Shown: one piece after another, positions 51,914 to 61,879 of the stretch | Position numbering within the stretch: position 1 is the first letter of the stretch | How the letters are laid out: every line of letters starts with the position of its first letter | Assembly: GCF_031987975.1 (NCBI RefSeq) | Contig: NZ_DALZYX010000003.1 | Coordinates: forward strand, 248,001 to 312,000 | DNA: 64,000 nucleotides | From: Pseudescherichia sp031987975 | GTDB lineage: Bacteria > Pseudomonadota > Gammaproteobacteria > Enterobacterales > Enterobacteriaceae | Reading direction: 5' to 3' | The notes under the pieces: model-generated | The model's input: the letters and a program-made list of their open reading frames with translations, nothing else | Told to the model about the DNA's origin: nothing | Database searches by the model: none | Program-made: the position numbers and the translations under genes

Positions 51914-53226
51914 GAACGCTTCGCCGCCGCCATCAGCGCCTCGATCTCATCGGCCTTTTTCACCACGCTGGCGGTCAGGTTCTCATTGCCATTCTCGGTA
52001 ATGAGAATGTCATCCTCAATGCGAATACCAATCCCACGGTACTGCGGCGGCACGTCGGCATCCGGGGCGATATAGAGACCCGGTTCAACGGTCAGCACCA
52101 TGCCCGGCTCAAGAGGGCGTGAGCGGTCAGGCCCGTAGACGCCGACGTCGTGAACGTCCAGACCCAGCCAGTGGCTCAGGCCGTGCATGAAGAAAGCGCG
52201 GTGGGCGTTATCGGTAATCAGCTGGTCAACGTCGCCTTTCAGGATATCGAGCTTCACCAGCCCGGTAATCATGATCCGCACTACTTCGCCGGTCACCTCC
52301 TGAATAGATGTGCCTGGACGGAACAGGGTTAGCGCAGCGTCGAGAGAGGCCAGCACGATGTCATAGATCTCGCGCTGGGCCGGGGTAAATTTGCCGTTGA
52401 TCGGGAAGGTGCGGGTAATATCCCCTGCGTAGCCCTGATACTCGCAACCGGCGTCGATCAGCACCAGCTCACCGTCACGCAGCTCGCTTTCATTCTCGGT
52501 GTAGTGCAGGATGCAGCCGTTTTCACCGCCACCAACGATGGTGTTATACGACGCAAAGCGTGCGCCGTGGCGGTTGAACTCATGCAGGATCTCGCCTTCA
52601 AGATGGTACTCGTACATTCCCGGACGGCAGGTCTGCATCGCCCGGGTGTGTGCCTGCGCGCTGATCTCCCCTGCGCGACGCAGAACGTCGATCTCTTCCG
52701 GGGATTTAAACAGGCGCATCTCATGGACGACAGGTCGCCAGTCGGTCATGGAAGCGGGCGCGGTAAGATTCTGCCGGGATCCTTTGCGCAGCTTATCCAG
52801 CGCGGTGAAGAGGATCGCATCTGCATAACCATACTCGCCCTGGGCGTGGTAGACCACGTCGAGGCCATTAAGCAGCTGGTAGAGCTGCTCGTCGATTTCG
52901 CTAAAGGCCAGCGCCCGATCCACGCCCAGTTTTTCCGGCGCAGCCTCCTGGCCCAGCCGACGGCCAAACCAGATCTCTGCGGTTTTATCCCGCAGGCGGT
53001 TGAACAGCACGCTATGGTTGTGGGTGTCATCACTCTTGATTAGCACCAGCACCGCCTCTGGCTCGTTAAAGCCGGTGAAGTACCAGAAGTCGCTGTTTTG
53101 ACGGTAGGGATATTCACTGTCGGCGCTGCGGGTTGCCTCCGGAGCGGAGAAGATCAGCGCCGCGCTGGCCGGGGCCATCTGCGCGAGCAGCGCCTGGCGG
53201 CGGCGAAGAAACTCAGACTGGGTCAT
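51910..53226 (-). CDS. pepP: Xaa-Pro aminopeptidase P
   Basis: Dinuclear Mn M24 peptidase that removes N-terminal residues before proline. The 438 aa protein (E. coli 441) has an N-terminal AMP_N domain (about 1-170) and metal ligands in LIDAGCEYQGYAGDITRTFP, HGLSHWLGLDVHD, LTVEPGLYI and IRIEDDILIT. It starts 31 nt after ygfB. Confidence 0.97.
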   Translation of the reverse strand: MTQSEFLRRRQALLAQMAPASAALIFSAPEATRSADSEYPYRQNSDFWYFTGFNEPEAVLVLIKSDDTHNHSVLFNRLRDKTAEIWFGRRLGQEAAPEKLGVDRALAFSEIDEQLYQLLNGLDVVYHAQGEYGYADAILFTALDKLRKGSRQNLTAPASMTDWRPVVHEMRLFKSPEEIDVLRRAGEISAQAHTRAMQTCRPGMYEYHLEGEILHEFNRHGARFASYNTIVGGGENGCILHYTENESELRDGELVLIDAGCEYQGYAGDITRTFPINGKFTPAQREIYDIVLASLDAALTLFRPGTSIQEVTGEVVRIMITGLVKLDILKGDVDQLITDNAHRAFFMHGLSHWLGLDVHDVGVYGPDRSRPLEPGMVLTVEPGLYIAPDADVPPQYRGIGIRIEDDILITENGNENLTASVVKKADEIEALMAAAKRS

Positions 53227-53257
53227 GACACCTCCTTTTTAGCATTCGGTACGACGC

Positions 53258-53836
53258 TTAATGTAGCGTTGGCTTACGCACTTCCGGTGCGGTCGGCTGT
53301 GGGCGAGTAAAGGTATCGTGGCAGAGCAGCGCCGCCACGCGGACGTACTCAACGATCTCTTCGAGCGACATCTCCAGCTCTTCCTGATCTTCGTCCTCGT
53401 CGTAGCCCAACTGGGCAATATTGCGCAGGTCGTCGATAGCCTCGCCGGTATCGCCAGTGACCTTATCGAGCTTCGGCTGCGTAACGCCCAGCCCCAGCAG
53501 GAAGTGGTTCACCCAGCCCGCCATGGCGTCGGCGCGGTCAAACACGCTGACTTCCTCGCCGTCCGGCAGAAAGAGCTGGAACTGGAAACCGTCGTCCTCC
53601 AGCGCGTCGCTGGTGGCGGCGTGCATCTTGCGCAGCGCCTCGGCCAGCTCATGGCCGAACGCCAGGCCTTCGTTAGTGAGATCGTGCAGCAACGGCTGCC
53701 ACGAAGTGTCGTTATTGCCGCCGCAAAGCATCCCGCCGATAAGACCGTGCATCTCGGCTGGCGTCAAGCCAACACCCTGTTGGTTGAGTAACTGGTTCAA
53801 TTCATTGTAACCAGGCATTTCGTTCTGTATTGACAT
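53258..53836 (-). CDS. ygfB: UPF0149 family protein YgfB
   Basis: A 192 aa acidic helical protein (E. coli 192). NxLLNQQGVGLTPAEMHGLIGG near the start and a long acidic stretch (GYDEDEDQEELEMSLEEIVE) are typical. The function is not firmly established; in Pseudomonas the homologue modulates a transcription regulator. First gene of the ygfB-pepP-ubiH-ubiI operon, divergent from zapA. ATG 53836 chosen (MSIQNEMPGY); two codons upstream is an alternative. Confidence 0.93.
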   Translation of the reverse strand: MSIQNEMPGYNELNQLLNQQGVGLTPAEMHGLIGGMLCGGNNDTSWQPLLHDLTNEGLAFGHELAEALRKMHAATSDALEDDGFQFQLFLPDGEEVSVFDRADAMAGWVNHFLLGLGVTQPKLDKVTGDTGEAIDDLRNIAQLGYDEDEDQEELEMSLEEIVEYVRVAALLCHDTFTRPQPTAPEVRKPTLH

Positions 53837-54098
53837 GCGCATTCGTCATCGTTGGGAGAAAGATTCATGGTATGCTACCACTTTGGACCCTGGTGATATA
53901 GCCGTCAGCTTTCGCCAAACATGCGTTTGCGACCTTTACGTATAGGTTTCTTTTTACGGCTATGTTAAGAGAATAGGCTAAGAGTTCAGGTTATGAGAAT
54001 CTGCTTGAATCCTCTAACCAGGGTAGCTATAGTGTCGCCCCTTCGCAGCCAGGACTCGGTTGCCAAGGTAGAGCGCAGTCAAACAGCAGGAAGGTGTC

Positions 54099-54428
54099 AT
54101 GTCTGCACAACCCGTCGATATCCAAATTTTTGGCCGTTCACTGCGCGTGAACTGTCCGCCTGAACAGCGGGACGCTCTCAATCAGGCTGCAGATGATCTG
54201 AATCAGCGGTTGCAAGATCTGAAAGTTCGCACTAGAGTCACAAATACTGAGCAGCTCGTTTTCATCGCCGCGTTGAACATTAGCTACGAACTGGCTCAGG
54301 AAAAGGCAAAAACCCGGGACTACGCATCCAGCATGGAGCAGCGTATTCGACTGTTACAGCAGACCATCGAACAGGCATTGCTTGATCAGGGTCGCATAAA
54401 CGAAAGACCGGGGCCTAAGTTTGAATAA
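54099..54428 (+). CDS. zapA: Cell division protein ZapA
   Basis: A 109 aa protein that crosslinks FtsZ filaments at the Z ring. Globular N-terminal part (VDIQIFGRSLRVNCPPEQRD) and long C-terminal coiled coil (about 60-100). ATG 54099 after GGAAGGTG. It is divergent from ygfB and directly upstream of 6S RNA, as in E. coli. Confidence 0.97.
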   Translation: MSAQPVDIQIFGRSLRVNCPPEQRDALNQAADDLNQRLQDLKVRTRVTNTEQLVFIAALNISYELAQEKAKTRDYASSMEQRIRLLQQTIEQALLDQGRINERPGPKFE

Positions 54429-54469
54429 CACTTCAAGGTCTACTATGGTAGAGTGACCGTGAAGAAAAA

Positions 54470-54653
54470 ATTTCTCTGAGATGTTCGCAAGCGGGCCAGT
54501 CCCCTGAGCCGATATTTCATACCACAAGAATGTGGCGCTCCATGGTTGGTGAGCATGCTCGGTTCGTCCGAGAAGCCTTAAAACTATGACGACATATTCA
54601 CCTTGAACCAAGGGTTCAAGGGTTACAGCCTGCGGCGGCATCTCGGAGATTCC
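54470..54653 (+). ncRNA. ssrS: 6S RNA
   Basis: 184-nt RNA that binds and inhibits sigma-70 RNA polymerase in stationary phase. Starts ATTTCTCTGAGATGTTCGC and ends ATCTCGGAGATTCC, closing the terminal stem. The central bubble region (TGAGCCGATATTTCATACCA, CACAAGAATGTGG) matches E. coli, with scattered compensating changes in stems (GGTTCGTCC). It is cotranscribed with fau downstream. Confidence 0.95.
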
Positions 54654-54672
54654 CCTTCCTCTACCTGATACC

Positions 54673-55269
54673 ATGACATCACTCGCGCTACCCGTTTCAC
54701 CCCGACAGCTCATTCGCCAGCAGATCCGCCAGCGTCGCCGTGCTTTAAGCAACGACGAGCAGCGTAGCTATGCCCAACAGGCCGCTAACCGCATGATGGC
54801 GTTTCCGCCCATGGTGCTGGCCCATACGGTGGCGCTGTTTCTCTCTTTCGACGGTGAGCTTGATACCCGCCCGCTGATCGAGCAGCTCTGGCGCAGCGGC
54901 AAACGCGTCTGCCTGCCGGTGTTGCACCCCTTTAGCCCCGGTAATCTGCTGTTTCTCCACTACCATCCCGAGAGCGAGCTGGTGGTGAATCATCTGAAAA
55001 TTTACGAGCCAAAGCTCGATCTGCGCGACGTCACGCCGCTCGATAAGCTGGATGTTTTAGTCACGCCGCTGGTGGCCTTTGACAATCAGGGGCAACGGCT
55101 GGGGATGGGCGGCGGTTTTTACGATCGCACGCTACAAAACTGGCACCAGCACGGCTTTACGCCGGTGGGCTACGCCCATGACTGCCAGCAGGTCGATGCC
55201 CTGCCGGTAGAGGAGTGGGATATTCCGTTGCCTGCGGTGGTGACGCCAACGCAGACATGGCAGTGGTAG
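54673..55269 (+). CDS. fau: 5-formyltetrahydrofolate cyclo-ligase
   Basis: Converts 5-formyl-THF to 5,10-methenyl-THF with ATP. The 198 aa product has the P-loop-like FVTPLVAFD-type segment (VTPLVAFDNQGQRLGMGGGF) and an N-terminal basic start (RQQIRQRRRALS). It is about 16 residues longer at the N-terminus than annotated E. coli Fau; a start at a later ATG would shorten it. It follows 6S RNA by 19 nt. Confidence 0.92.
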   Translation: MTSLALPVSPRQLIRQQIRQRRRALSNDEQRSYAQQAANRMMAFPPMVLAHTVALFLSFDGELDTRPLIEQLWRSGKRVCLPVLHPFSPGNLLFLHYHPESELVVNHLKIYEPKLDLRDVTPLDKLDVLVTPLVAFDNQGQRLGMGGGFYDRTLQNWHQHGFTPVGYAHDCQQVDALPVEEWDIPLPAVVTPTQTWQW

Positions 55270-55289
55270 GCCCGGCAGACACGCCGGGC
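55270..55289. terminator. Convergent terminator of fau and serA
   Basis: GCCCGGC/GCCGGGC stem with 6-nt loop and AAAAT on the plus side, directly at the fau stop and 13 nt beyond the serA stop. Confidence 0.65.
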
Positions 55290-55302
55290 AAAATAGAATA
55301 GA

Positions 55303-56535
55303 TCAGTAGAGCAGACGCGCGCGGATGGTACCCGCTATGCCCTTCATGCTCTGCAGCGCTTTCTGCGCCACCTCTTCTTCCGCTTCAATATCGATCACCA
55401 CGTAGCCCATCTGCGGCGTGGTTTGCAGATACTGGGCGGCGATGTTAACACCCTGCTCGGCAAAGATCTGGTTGATGGCGGTCAGCACGCCAGGGCGGTT
55501 CTCATGGATATGCAGCAAGCGACGCCCGCCGTGCAGCGGCAGGGATACTTCCGGGAAGTTGACGGCAGAGAGCGTGGAGCCGTTGTCCGAGTACTTCACC
55601 AGCTTGCCCGCTACTTCAAGGCCGATGTTCTCCTGCGCTTCCTGAGTAGAGCCGCCGATGTGCGGCGTCAGCAGCACGTTGTCGAACTCACAGAGCGGAG
55701 ACTCAAACGGATCGCTGTTGGTAGCCGGCTCGGTCGGGAAGACGTCGATGGCCGCGCCCGCCAGGTGCTTGTTACGTAGTGCGTCGCACAGGGCCGGAAT
55801 ATCGACAACCGTACCGCGTGAGGCGTTGATCAGCAGCGAGCCGGGCTTCATCAGGGCCAGCTCTTCGACGCCGATCATGTTCTTCGTCGAGGCGTTTTCC
55901 GGCACGTGCAGGCTCACCACGTCGCTCATGTTCAGCAGATCGGAGAGGTGCTGAACCTGGGTAGCGTTGCCTAGCGGTAGCTTGCTTTCGATATCATAGA
56001 AGTAGACGTTCATCCCCAGCGACTCCGCCAGAATACCCAGCTGGGTACCGATGTGACCGTAGCCGATGATACCGAGCTTCTTACCACGCGCTTCATAGGA
56101 GCCGGCGGCAAGCTTGTTCCAGACGCCGCGGTGCGCTTTGGCGTTGGCTTCCGGGATGCCGCGCATCAACAGCAGCAGCTCGCCGAGCACCAGCTCAGCC
56201 ACCGAACGGGTGTTGGAGAACGGGGCGTTAAATACCGGCACGCCGCGTTTAGCGGCAGCGTTAAGGTCAACCTGATTGGTACCGATGCAGAAGCAGCCAA
56301 CGGCAACCAGTTTTTCTGCGGCAGCGAAGATCTCTTCCGTCAGATGGGTACGGGAACGCAGGCCGATGAAATGGGCATCACGGATCGACTCTTTCAGTTG
56401 AGCGCTGTCCAGCGCCCCTTTGTGAAATTCGATGTTGGTGTAACCCGCCGCTCGAAGGCTATCCAGCGCTTTCTGGTGTACGCCTTCGACCAGCAGAAAC
56501 TTAATTTTGTCTTTTTCCAGTGATACTTTTGCCAT
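55303..56535 (-). CDS. serA: D-3-phosphoglycerate dehydrogenase
   Basis: First step of serine synthesis, feedback-inhibited by serine. The 410 aa protein equals E. coli SerA. NAD fold in LGIIGYGHIGTQLG, catalytic Arg in INASRGTVVDIPAL, Glu/His pair in LLTPHIGGST, and a C-terminal ACT domain (GVLTAINQIFAEQGVNIAAQ). The ATG at 56535 (MAKVSLEKDKIKF) follows GGGGAAA; the longer frame lacks a site. The 250-bp gap to rpiA should hold Lrp-responsive promoters. Confidence 0.97.
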   Translation of the reverse strand: MAKVSLEKDKIKFLLVEGVHQKALDSLRAAGYTNIEFHKGALDSAQLKESIRDAHFIGLRSRTHLTEEIFAAAEKLVAVGCFCIGTNQVDLNAAAKRGVPVFNAPFSNTRSVAELVLGELLLLMRGIPEANAKAHRGVWNKLAAGSYEARGKKLGIIGYGHIGTQLGILAESLGMNVYFYDIESKLPLGNATQVQHLSDLLNMSDVVSLHVPENASTKNMIGVEELALMKPGSLLINASRGTVVDIPALCDALRNKHLAGAAIDVFPTEPATNSDPFESPLCEFDNVLLTPHIGGSTQEAQENIGLEVAGKLVKYSDNGSTLSAVNFPEVSLPLHGGRRLLHIHENRPGVLTAINQIFAEQGVNIAAQYLQTTPQMGYVVIDIEAEEEVAQKALQSMKGIAGTIRARLLY

Positions 56536-56789
56536 TTCCCCGACCCTGTTATTTTCTAAATCAATGTGTGTTCGCTTTAGCCAACATATCAAAAAAAACT
56601 ATTGCGGCAATATGAACGTTTGCGTCGGCGGTATGAAGAAAAGTCACGCAGCGGAGTTTGGCAGAGGAAAATGCTAAGAGAACGGCGAAACGGCGGCATG
56701 ATCGCCAGTGCCTGGCTGAAAACGTGACACAAGTCACCAAATTCAGCCAGGGAAAATTTTTTCAACGGTGAGCGCGGCTCGCCGTCAGA

Positions 56790-57449
56790 TCATTTTACGA
56801 TGGTTTTCACGCCGTCGGCGGTACCGATCAGCGCCACATCCGCGCCACGGTTGGCAAACAACCCGACGGTCACCACGCCCGGAATACCGTTGATAGCGTT
56901 TTCCAGCGCCACTGGGTCAATAATCTCCAGACCGTGCACGTCGAGGATCACGTTACCGTTGTCGGTGACTACGCCCTGGCGGTATTCCGGACGGCCGCCC
57001 AGCTTCACCAGCTGGCGAGCAACGGCGCTGCGGGCCATGGGGATCACCTCTACCGGCAGCGGGAAGTTCCCCAGGATCGCGACCTCTTTTGACGCATCGG
57101 CAATACAGATAAACTTATCCGCCACGGAGGCGATGATCTTTTCGCGAGTCAGCGCCGCGCCGCCGCCTTTGATCATCTGCATCTGGCCATTGATCTCGTC
57201 AGCACCGTCCACGTAGACGCCCAGACGATCGACCTCGTTGAGATCGAACACGGTGATGCCAAGGGATTTCAGCTTCTCAGTGGAGGCGTCAGAGCTGGAG
57301 ACCGCCCCTTCAATCTGCCCTTTCATCGTGCCCAGCGCATCGATAAAGTGCGCAGCCGTTGAACCGGTGCCAACCCCAACAATGGTGCCTGGCTCAACGT
57401 AGTTTAGCGCCGCCCAGCCTACTGCTTTTTTTAGTTCATCCTGCGTCAT
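56790..57449 (-). CDS. rpiA: Ribose-5-phosphate isomerase A
   Basis: Interconverts ribose-5-P and ribulose-5-P. The 219 aa protein equals E. coli RpiA. Conserved GVGTGSTAAHFID, DGADEINGQMQMIKGGGAAL with active-site Asp residues, and Lys/Glu in LTREKI. ATG 57449 (MTQDELKKAVGWA) after the leader; divergent from argP with a 175-bp gap. Confidence 0.97.
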   Translation of the reverse strand: MTQDELKKAVGWAALNYVEPGTIVGVGTGSTAAHFIDALGTMKGQIEGAVSSSDASTEKLKSLGITVFDLNEVDRLGVYVDGADEINGQMQMIKGGGAALTREKIIASVADKFICIADASKEVAILGNFPLPVEVIPMARSAVARQLVKLGGRPEYRQGVVTDNGNVILDVHGLEIIDPVALENAINGIPGVVTVGLFANRGADVALIGTADGVKTIVK

Positions 57450-57624
57450 GATCGTTTGCCTGTGGTGTGGAGACTCAGCGCGCATTATAAGGCATCGATC
57501 GTTGAAATGTCCCTGTGATCTATGTCACAACTCTTAGTGAAAACCCCAGGCGTGCATTTCGTCTGTATCTAACGAAAATTTATGTCATAGTGCTGTTAAT
57601 CACACTTTGGAGCACCTCTTAGCA

Positions 57625-58518
57625 ATGAAACGTCCGGACTACAGAACACTACAGGCGCTTGATGCGGTCATTCGTGAACGCGGGTTTGAGCGTGCCGCGC
57701 AAAAACTGTGTATTACCCAGTCCGCCGTCTCACAACGTATTAAACAGCTGGAAAATATGTTCGGCCAGCCGCTGCTGGTTCGCACCGTGCCGCCGCGTCC
57801 AACCGAGCAGGGGCAGAAGCTGCTGGCGCTGCTGCGCCAGGTCGAGCTGTTAGAAGATGAGTGGCTGGGGGATGAGCAGACCGGCTCCACGCCGCTGCTG
57901 CTCTCCCTGGCGGTCAATGCCGACAGCCTGGCGACCTGGCTCCTGCCTGCGCTGGCCCCGGTGCTGGTTGACTCACCCATCCGCCTTAATTTGCAGGTAG
58001 AGGATGAGACCCGTACCCAGGAGCGTCTGCGCCGGGGTGAAGTGGTCGGGGCGGTCAGTATCCAGTCCCAGGCGCTGCCAAGCTGCCTCGTGGATCGGCT
58101 CGGCGCGCTCGACTACCTGTTTGTTGGTTCAAAAGCCTTTGCCGATCGCTACTTCCCTAACGGCGTTACCCGCTCGGCGCTGCTGAAGGCCCCGGCGGTG
58201 GCGTTTGATCATCTTGACGATATGCACCAGGCCTTTTTGCAGCAGAACTTTGACCTGCCGCCGGGCAGCGTGCCGTGCCATATCGTTAACTCGTCCGAAG
58301 CCTTTGTGCAGCTGGCGCGCCAGGGCACGACCTGCTGCATGATCCCGCATTTGCAGATCGAGCGCGAGCTGGACAGCGGCGAGCTGATTGACCTGACGCC
58401 GGGTCTGTTCCAGCGCCGGATGCTCTTCTGGCACCGCTTCGCCCCGGAGAGCCGCATGATGCGCAACGTCACCGAAGCGCTGCTGGCCCACGGTCGCCGC
58501 GTGCTGCGTCAGGATTAA
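57625..58518 (+). CDS. argP: LysR-type regulator ArgP (IciA)
   Basis: Regulator of argO and lysine/diaminopimelate genes, earlier described as an inhibitor of oriC replication. The 297 aa protein has an N-terminal HTH (AVIRERGFERAAQKLCITQSA onward) and a LysR effector domain. Start ATG 57625 (MKRPDYRTLQALDAV) 12 nt after TTGGAGCACC; the frame extended by six codons upstream is unlikely. Same place as in E. coli. Confidence 0.96.
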   Translation: MKRPDYRTLQALDAVIRERGFERAAQKLCITQSAVSQRIKQLENMFGQPLLVRTVPPRPTEQGQKLLALLRQVELLEDEWLGDEQTGSTPLLLSLAVNADSLATWLLPALAPVLVDSPIRLNLQVEDETRTQERLRRGEVVGAVSIQSQALPSCLVDRLGALDYLFVGSKAFADRYFPNGVTRSALLKAPAVAFDHLDDMHQAFLQQNFDLPPGSVPCHIVNSSEAFVQLARQGTTCCMIPHLQIERELDSGELIDLTPGLFQRRMLFWHRFAPESRMMRNVTEALLAHGRRVLRQD

Positions 58519-58532
58519 TACCCCCTCACCCT

Positions 58533-58554
58533 CCCCTGCGCACCGTTGCAGGGG
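58533..58554 (+). terminator. Probable argP terminator
   Basis: CCCCTGC/GCAGGGG stem with 8-nt loop 15 nt after the argP stop; no strong T tract, so it may only be a stem. Confidence 0.45.
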
Positions 58555-58733
58555 GATCTTGCGACACCCTGCAAAAACGCGCAAACCAGACGATAAAAAA
58601 TGACGTCCTCTGCGCTCTTTTTTGCTGGCGACAGCGGATAAAAAAAAGCTCAGCATATTTGCAAATTATCTGACGACTCAGGGCCTTACCCGGCTTTGCG
58701 GCGTCGTTTTGCAAAAATTCAAGGGGCTGTGGA

Positions 58734-60875
58734 ATGGCTAACAGGCTGGATTGGGAGAAGCTGGCAAACAGAGAGCTAAGCCGGCGGGAACAGACGGTTG
58801 AGGCGCTGGTGTGCCACACCGCTGAAGGCATTGACGTGAAACCGCTCTATACCGAGGAGGATCTACAGGGCCTGGAGGTCACCGGCTCGCTTCCTGGCAT
58901 GGCACCGTTCGTGCGCGGGCCGCGCGCTACTATGTATACCGCGCAGCCCTGGACCATCCGCCAATATGCGGGGTTTTCTACCGCCAGGGAGTCCAACGCC
59001 TTCTACCGCCGCAACCTGGCTGCCGGGCAGAAAGGCCTCTCCGTGGCCTTTGACTTAGCCACCCACCGGGGCTACGACTCCGATAACCCCCGCGTCGCGG
59101 GCGATGTAGGTAAAGCTGGGGTAGCCATTGATACCGTAGAAGATATGAAGGTGCTGTTCGACCAGATCCCGCTGGATAAGATGTCGGTTTCAATGACGAT
59201 GAACGGCGCGGTGCTGCCCATCATGGCGTTCTATATTGTCGCCGCCGAAGAGCAGGGCGTTAACCCAGTGCAGCTTACCGGCACCATTCAAAACGATATA
59301 TTAAAAGAGTACCTCTGCCGCAATACCTATATCTATCCGCCTAAACCCTCTATGCGCATCATCGCGGATATCATCGCCTGGTGCTCACAGCATATGCCGC
59401 GCTTTAACACCATCAGCATCAGCGGCTACCACATGGGGGAAGCGGGCGCGAACTGCGTCCAGCAGGTGGCGTTTACCCTTGCCGACGGGATCGAGTATAT
59501 CCGTGCAGCCCTGGCCGCCGGGTTGAAAATCGATGAGTTTGCCCCCCGGCTATCGTTCTTTTTTGGCATCGGCATGGATCTGTTTATGAACGTCGCCATG
59601 CTGCGTGCGGCGCGCTATCTGTGGAGCGAAGCGGTGAGCGCCTTTGGTGCCACAGAGGCCAAATCGCTGGCGCTGCGTACGCACTGCCAGACCTCCGGCT
59701 GGAGCCTGACCGAGCAGGATCCCTATAACAACATTATCCGCACCACCATTGAGGCCCTCGGCGCGACCCTTGGCGGTACCCAGTCCCTGCACACTAACGC
59801 CTTTGACGAAGCGCTCGGTCTGCCAACGGACTTCTCCGCACGCATCGCTCGTAACACACAGATTGTCCTGCAGGAGGAGTCTGGTATCTGCCGTACCGTC
59901 GATCCGCTGGCAGGCTCTTACTACGTTGAGTCCCTGACCGACCGCATCGTCAAGGAAGCCCGGGCAATTATGCAGCAGATAGACGGAGTAGGCGGAATGG
60001 CGAAGGCGATTGAAATCGGCCTGCCGAAACGGATGATTGAAGAGGCCTCTGCCCGGGAGCAGTCGCTGATCGATCAGGGGAAACGGGTGATTGTTGGCGT
60101 CAATAAATATCGGCTCGATAAAGAGGCTGAAACCCCGGTGCTGGATATCGATAACGTGAAGGTGCGTAACGAACAGATCGCTCAGCTCAACCAGATCCGC
60201 GCCACACGCGACGGCGCGGCGGTGCGGGCTGCGCTCGATGCGCTGCATCAGGCGGCGCTGCACGATGGCAACCTGCTCGACGCCGCCATTGTGGCCGCCC
60301 GGGCGCGGGCCACGCTGGGTGAAATCTCCGATGCTCTGGAGGCCGCGTTTGACCGTTATCTGGTGCCGAGCCAGTGCGTAACCGGAGTCATTGCGCAAAG
60401 TTACCACCAGAGCGAAAAAGAGGCTGCCGACTTTGACGCCATCCTTGCGCAAACGGCACGCTTCTATGAGGAGCATGGCCGTCGCCCGCGTATTCTGATT
60501 GCTAAAATGGGCCAGGATGGCCATGACCGGGGGGCTAAAGTGATCGCCAGCGCTTACTCGGATCTGGGATTTGATGTCGATCTTAGCCCCATGTTCTCTA
60601 CCCCTGATGAGATTGCTCGACTGGCGGTGGAGAACGACGTGCACGTTATCGGTGCCTCCTCGCTGGCGGCGGGCCACAAGACGCTGATCCCGGAGCTAAT
60701 TGACGCCCTGAAAGCCTTTGGCCGGGAGGACATTTGTGTCGTGGCGGGCGGGGTCATTCCGCCGCAGGACTATGCCTTCCTCTTCGATCACGGCGTGGCG
60801 GCCATCTACGGCCCCGGCACCCCGATGCTGACCAGCGTGCGCGACGTGCTCGCCAAAATTGGTGAGCCAGCATGA
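58734..60875 (+). CDS. scpA: Methylmalonyl-CoA mutase (Sbm)
   Basis: B12-dependent isomerisation of succinyl-CoA to methylmalonyl-CoA. The 713 aa protein (E. coli 714) has the TIM-barrel substrate domain (about 30-530; ISGYHMGEAGAN) and the C-terminal cobalamin domain with lower-ligand motif DGHDRG (about 600) and GGVIPPQDY. ATG 58734 follows GGGGCTGTGGA. It overlaps argK by 4 nt. Starts the scpA-argK-scpB-scpC operon that converts succinate to propionate. Confidence 0.97.
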   Translation: MANRLDWEKLANRELSRREQTVEALVCHTAEGIDVKPLYTEEDLQGLEVTGSLPGMAPFVRGPRATMYTAQPWTIRQYAGFSTARESNAFYRRNLAAGQKGLSVAFDLATHRGYDSDNPRVAGDVGKAGVAIDTVEDMKVLFDQIPLDKMSVSMTMNGAVLPIMAFYIVAAEEQGVNPVQLTGTIQNDILKEYLCRNTYIYPPKPSMRIIADIIAWCSQHMPRFNTISISGYHMGEAGANCVQQVAFTLADGIEYIRAALAAGLKIDEFAPRLSFFFGIGMDLFMNVAMLRAARYLWSEAVSAFGATEAKSLALRTHCQTSGWSLTEQDPYNNIIRTTIEALGATLGGTQSLHTNAFDEALGLPTDFSARIARNTQIVLQEESGICRTVDPLAGSYYVESLTDRIVKEARAIMQQIDGVGGMAKAIEIGLPKRMIEEASAREQSLIDQGKRVIVGVNKYRLDKEAETPVLDIDNVKVRNEQIAQLNQIRATRDGAAVRAALDALHQAALHDGNLLDAAIVAARARATLGEISDALEAAFDRYLVPSQCVTGVIAQSYHQSEKEAADFDAILAQTARFYEEHGRRPRILIAKMGQDGHDRGAKVIASAYSDLGFDVDLSPMFSTPDEIARLAVENDVHVIGASSLAAGHKTLIPELIDALKAFGREDICVVAGGVIPPQDYAFLFDHGVAAIYGPGTPMLTSVRDVLAKIGEPA

Positions 60876-61867
60876 TTAACGATGCGACGCTGGCAAGCTA
60901 CGTTGCGCGGCTCAGGCTTGGCGATCGAGTGGCGTTGGCCCGGGCGATGACCCTGGTAGAGAGTAGCCACCCGCGTCATCAGGCGCTCAGCGCCCAACTG
61001 CTTGACGCCATTATGCCCGATACGGGTAACGCCATTCGCCTTGGCATCACCGGCACGCCCGGTGCAGGGAAGAGCACCTTTCTCGACGCCTTCGGCATGC
61101 TGCTGGTTGGCGAAGGCCATCGCGTTGCGGTCATCGCCGTCGATCCCAGCAGTCCGATAAGCGGCGGCAGTCTTCTGGGGGATAAGATCCGCATGAGCGC
61201 CCTCTCCCGCTCCAGCAGCGCCTTTATCCGCCCGGTTCCCTCCGGCGGCTACGCCGGCGGTACCAGCCAGCGCGCCAGGGAGCTGATCCTCTTGTCGGAA
61301 GCCGCAGGCTACGACGTGGTGATTGTAGAAACCGTTGGCGTCGGCCAGTCTGAAACGGAAGTCGCGAACATAGTGGACTGCTTTATCTCACTGCAGATCG
61401 CAGGCGGCGGCGATGAGCTACAGGGAATTAAGAAAGGCATTATGGAGATGGCCGACCTTATCGTTATTAACAAAGATGATGGCGATAACCGTCAAAACGT
61501 CGCCGCTGCCCGGCAGATGTACCGGAGCGCGCTGCATATTCTGCGGCAAAAGTATCCTCAGTGGCAGCCGCAGGTGCTGAGCTGTAGCGCCCAAGAGAAG
61601 CGCGGCATTGACGCGGTCTGGCAGAGCATCAACGCCTTCTACACCACGCTGTCACACAGCGGTGAGCTAACCGCTCTGCGCCAAAAGCAGGCCGTAGCGT
61701 GGCTGCACCAGCAGAGCGAAGACGCTCTGCTGAGCATGGTGTTTAACCAACCCGATTTTGCCGATGCTTACCAGCAAACGGAGCAGGCCGTTGCGCAAAA
61801 TCGGATCTCTCCCCGGGCGGGCATGGCGCAGATCCAACAGCTTATCCAACGCCTTTTTCTTACTTAA
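60872..61867 (+). CDS. argK: MeaB-type G-protein chaperone of methylmalonyl-CoA mutase (ArgK/YgfD)
   Basis: GTPase that protects the mutase and controls cofactor loading. The 331 aa protein has Walker A GITGTPGAGKSTFLD, switch-region AVDPSSPISGGSLLGDKIRM and ETVGVGQSE, and the base-recognition motif INKDDGDN. The old arginine-transport kinase name is not supported by this sequence. Overlaps scpA by 4 nt. Confidence 0.96.
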   Translation: MINDATLASYVARLRLGDRVALARAMTLVESSHPRHQALSAQLLDAIMPDTGNAIRLGITGTPGAGKSTFLDAFGMLLVGEGHRVAVIAVDPSSPISGGSLLGDKIRMSALSRSSSAFIRPVPSGGYAGGTSQRARELILLSEAAGYDVVIVETVGVGQSETEVANIVDCFISLQIAGGGDELQGIKKGIMEMADLIVINKDDGDNRQNVAAARQMYRSALHILRQKYPQWQPQVLSCSAQEKRGIDAVWQSINAFYTTLSHSGELTALRQKQAVAWLHQQSEDALLSMVFNQPDFADAYQQTEQAVAQNRISPRAGMAQIQQLIQRLFLT

Positions 61868-61879
61868 AGGAACAGAACC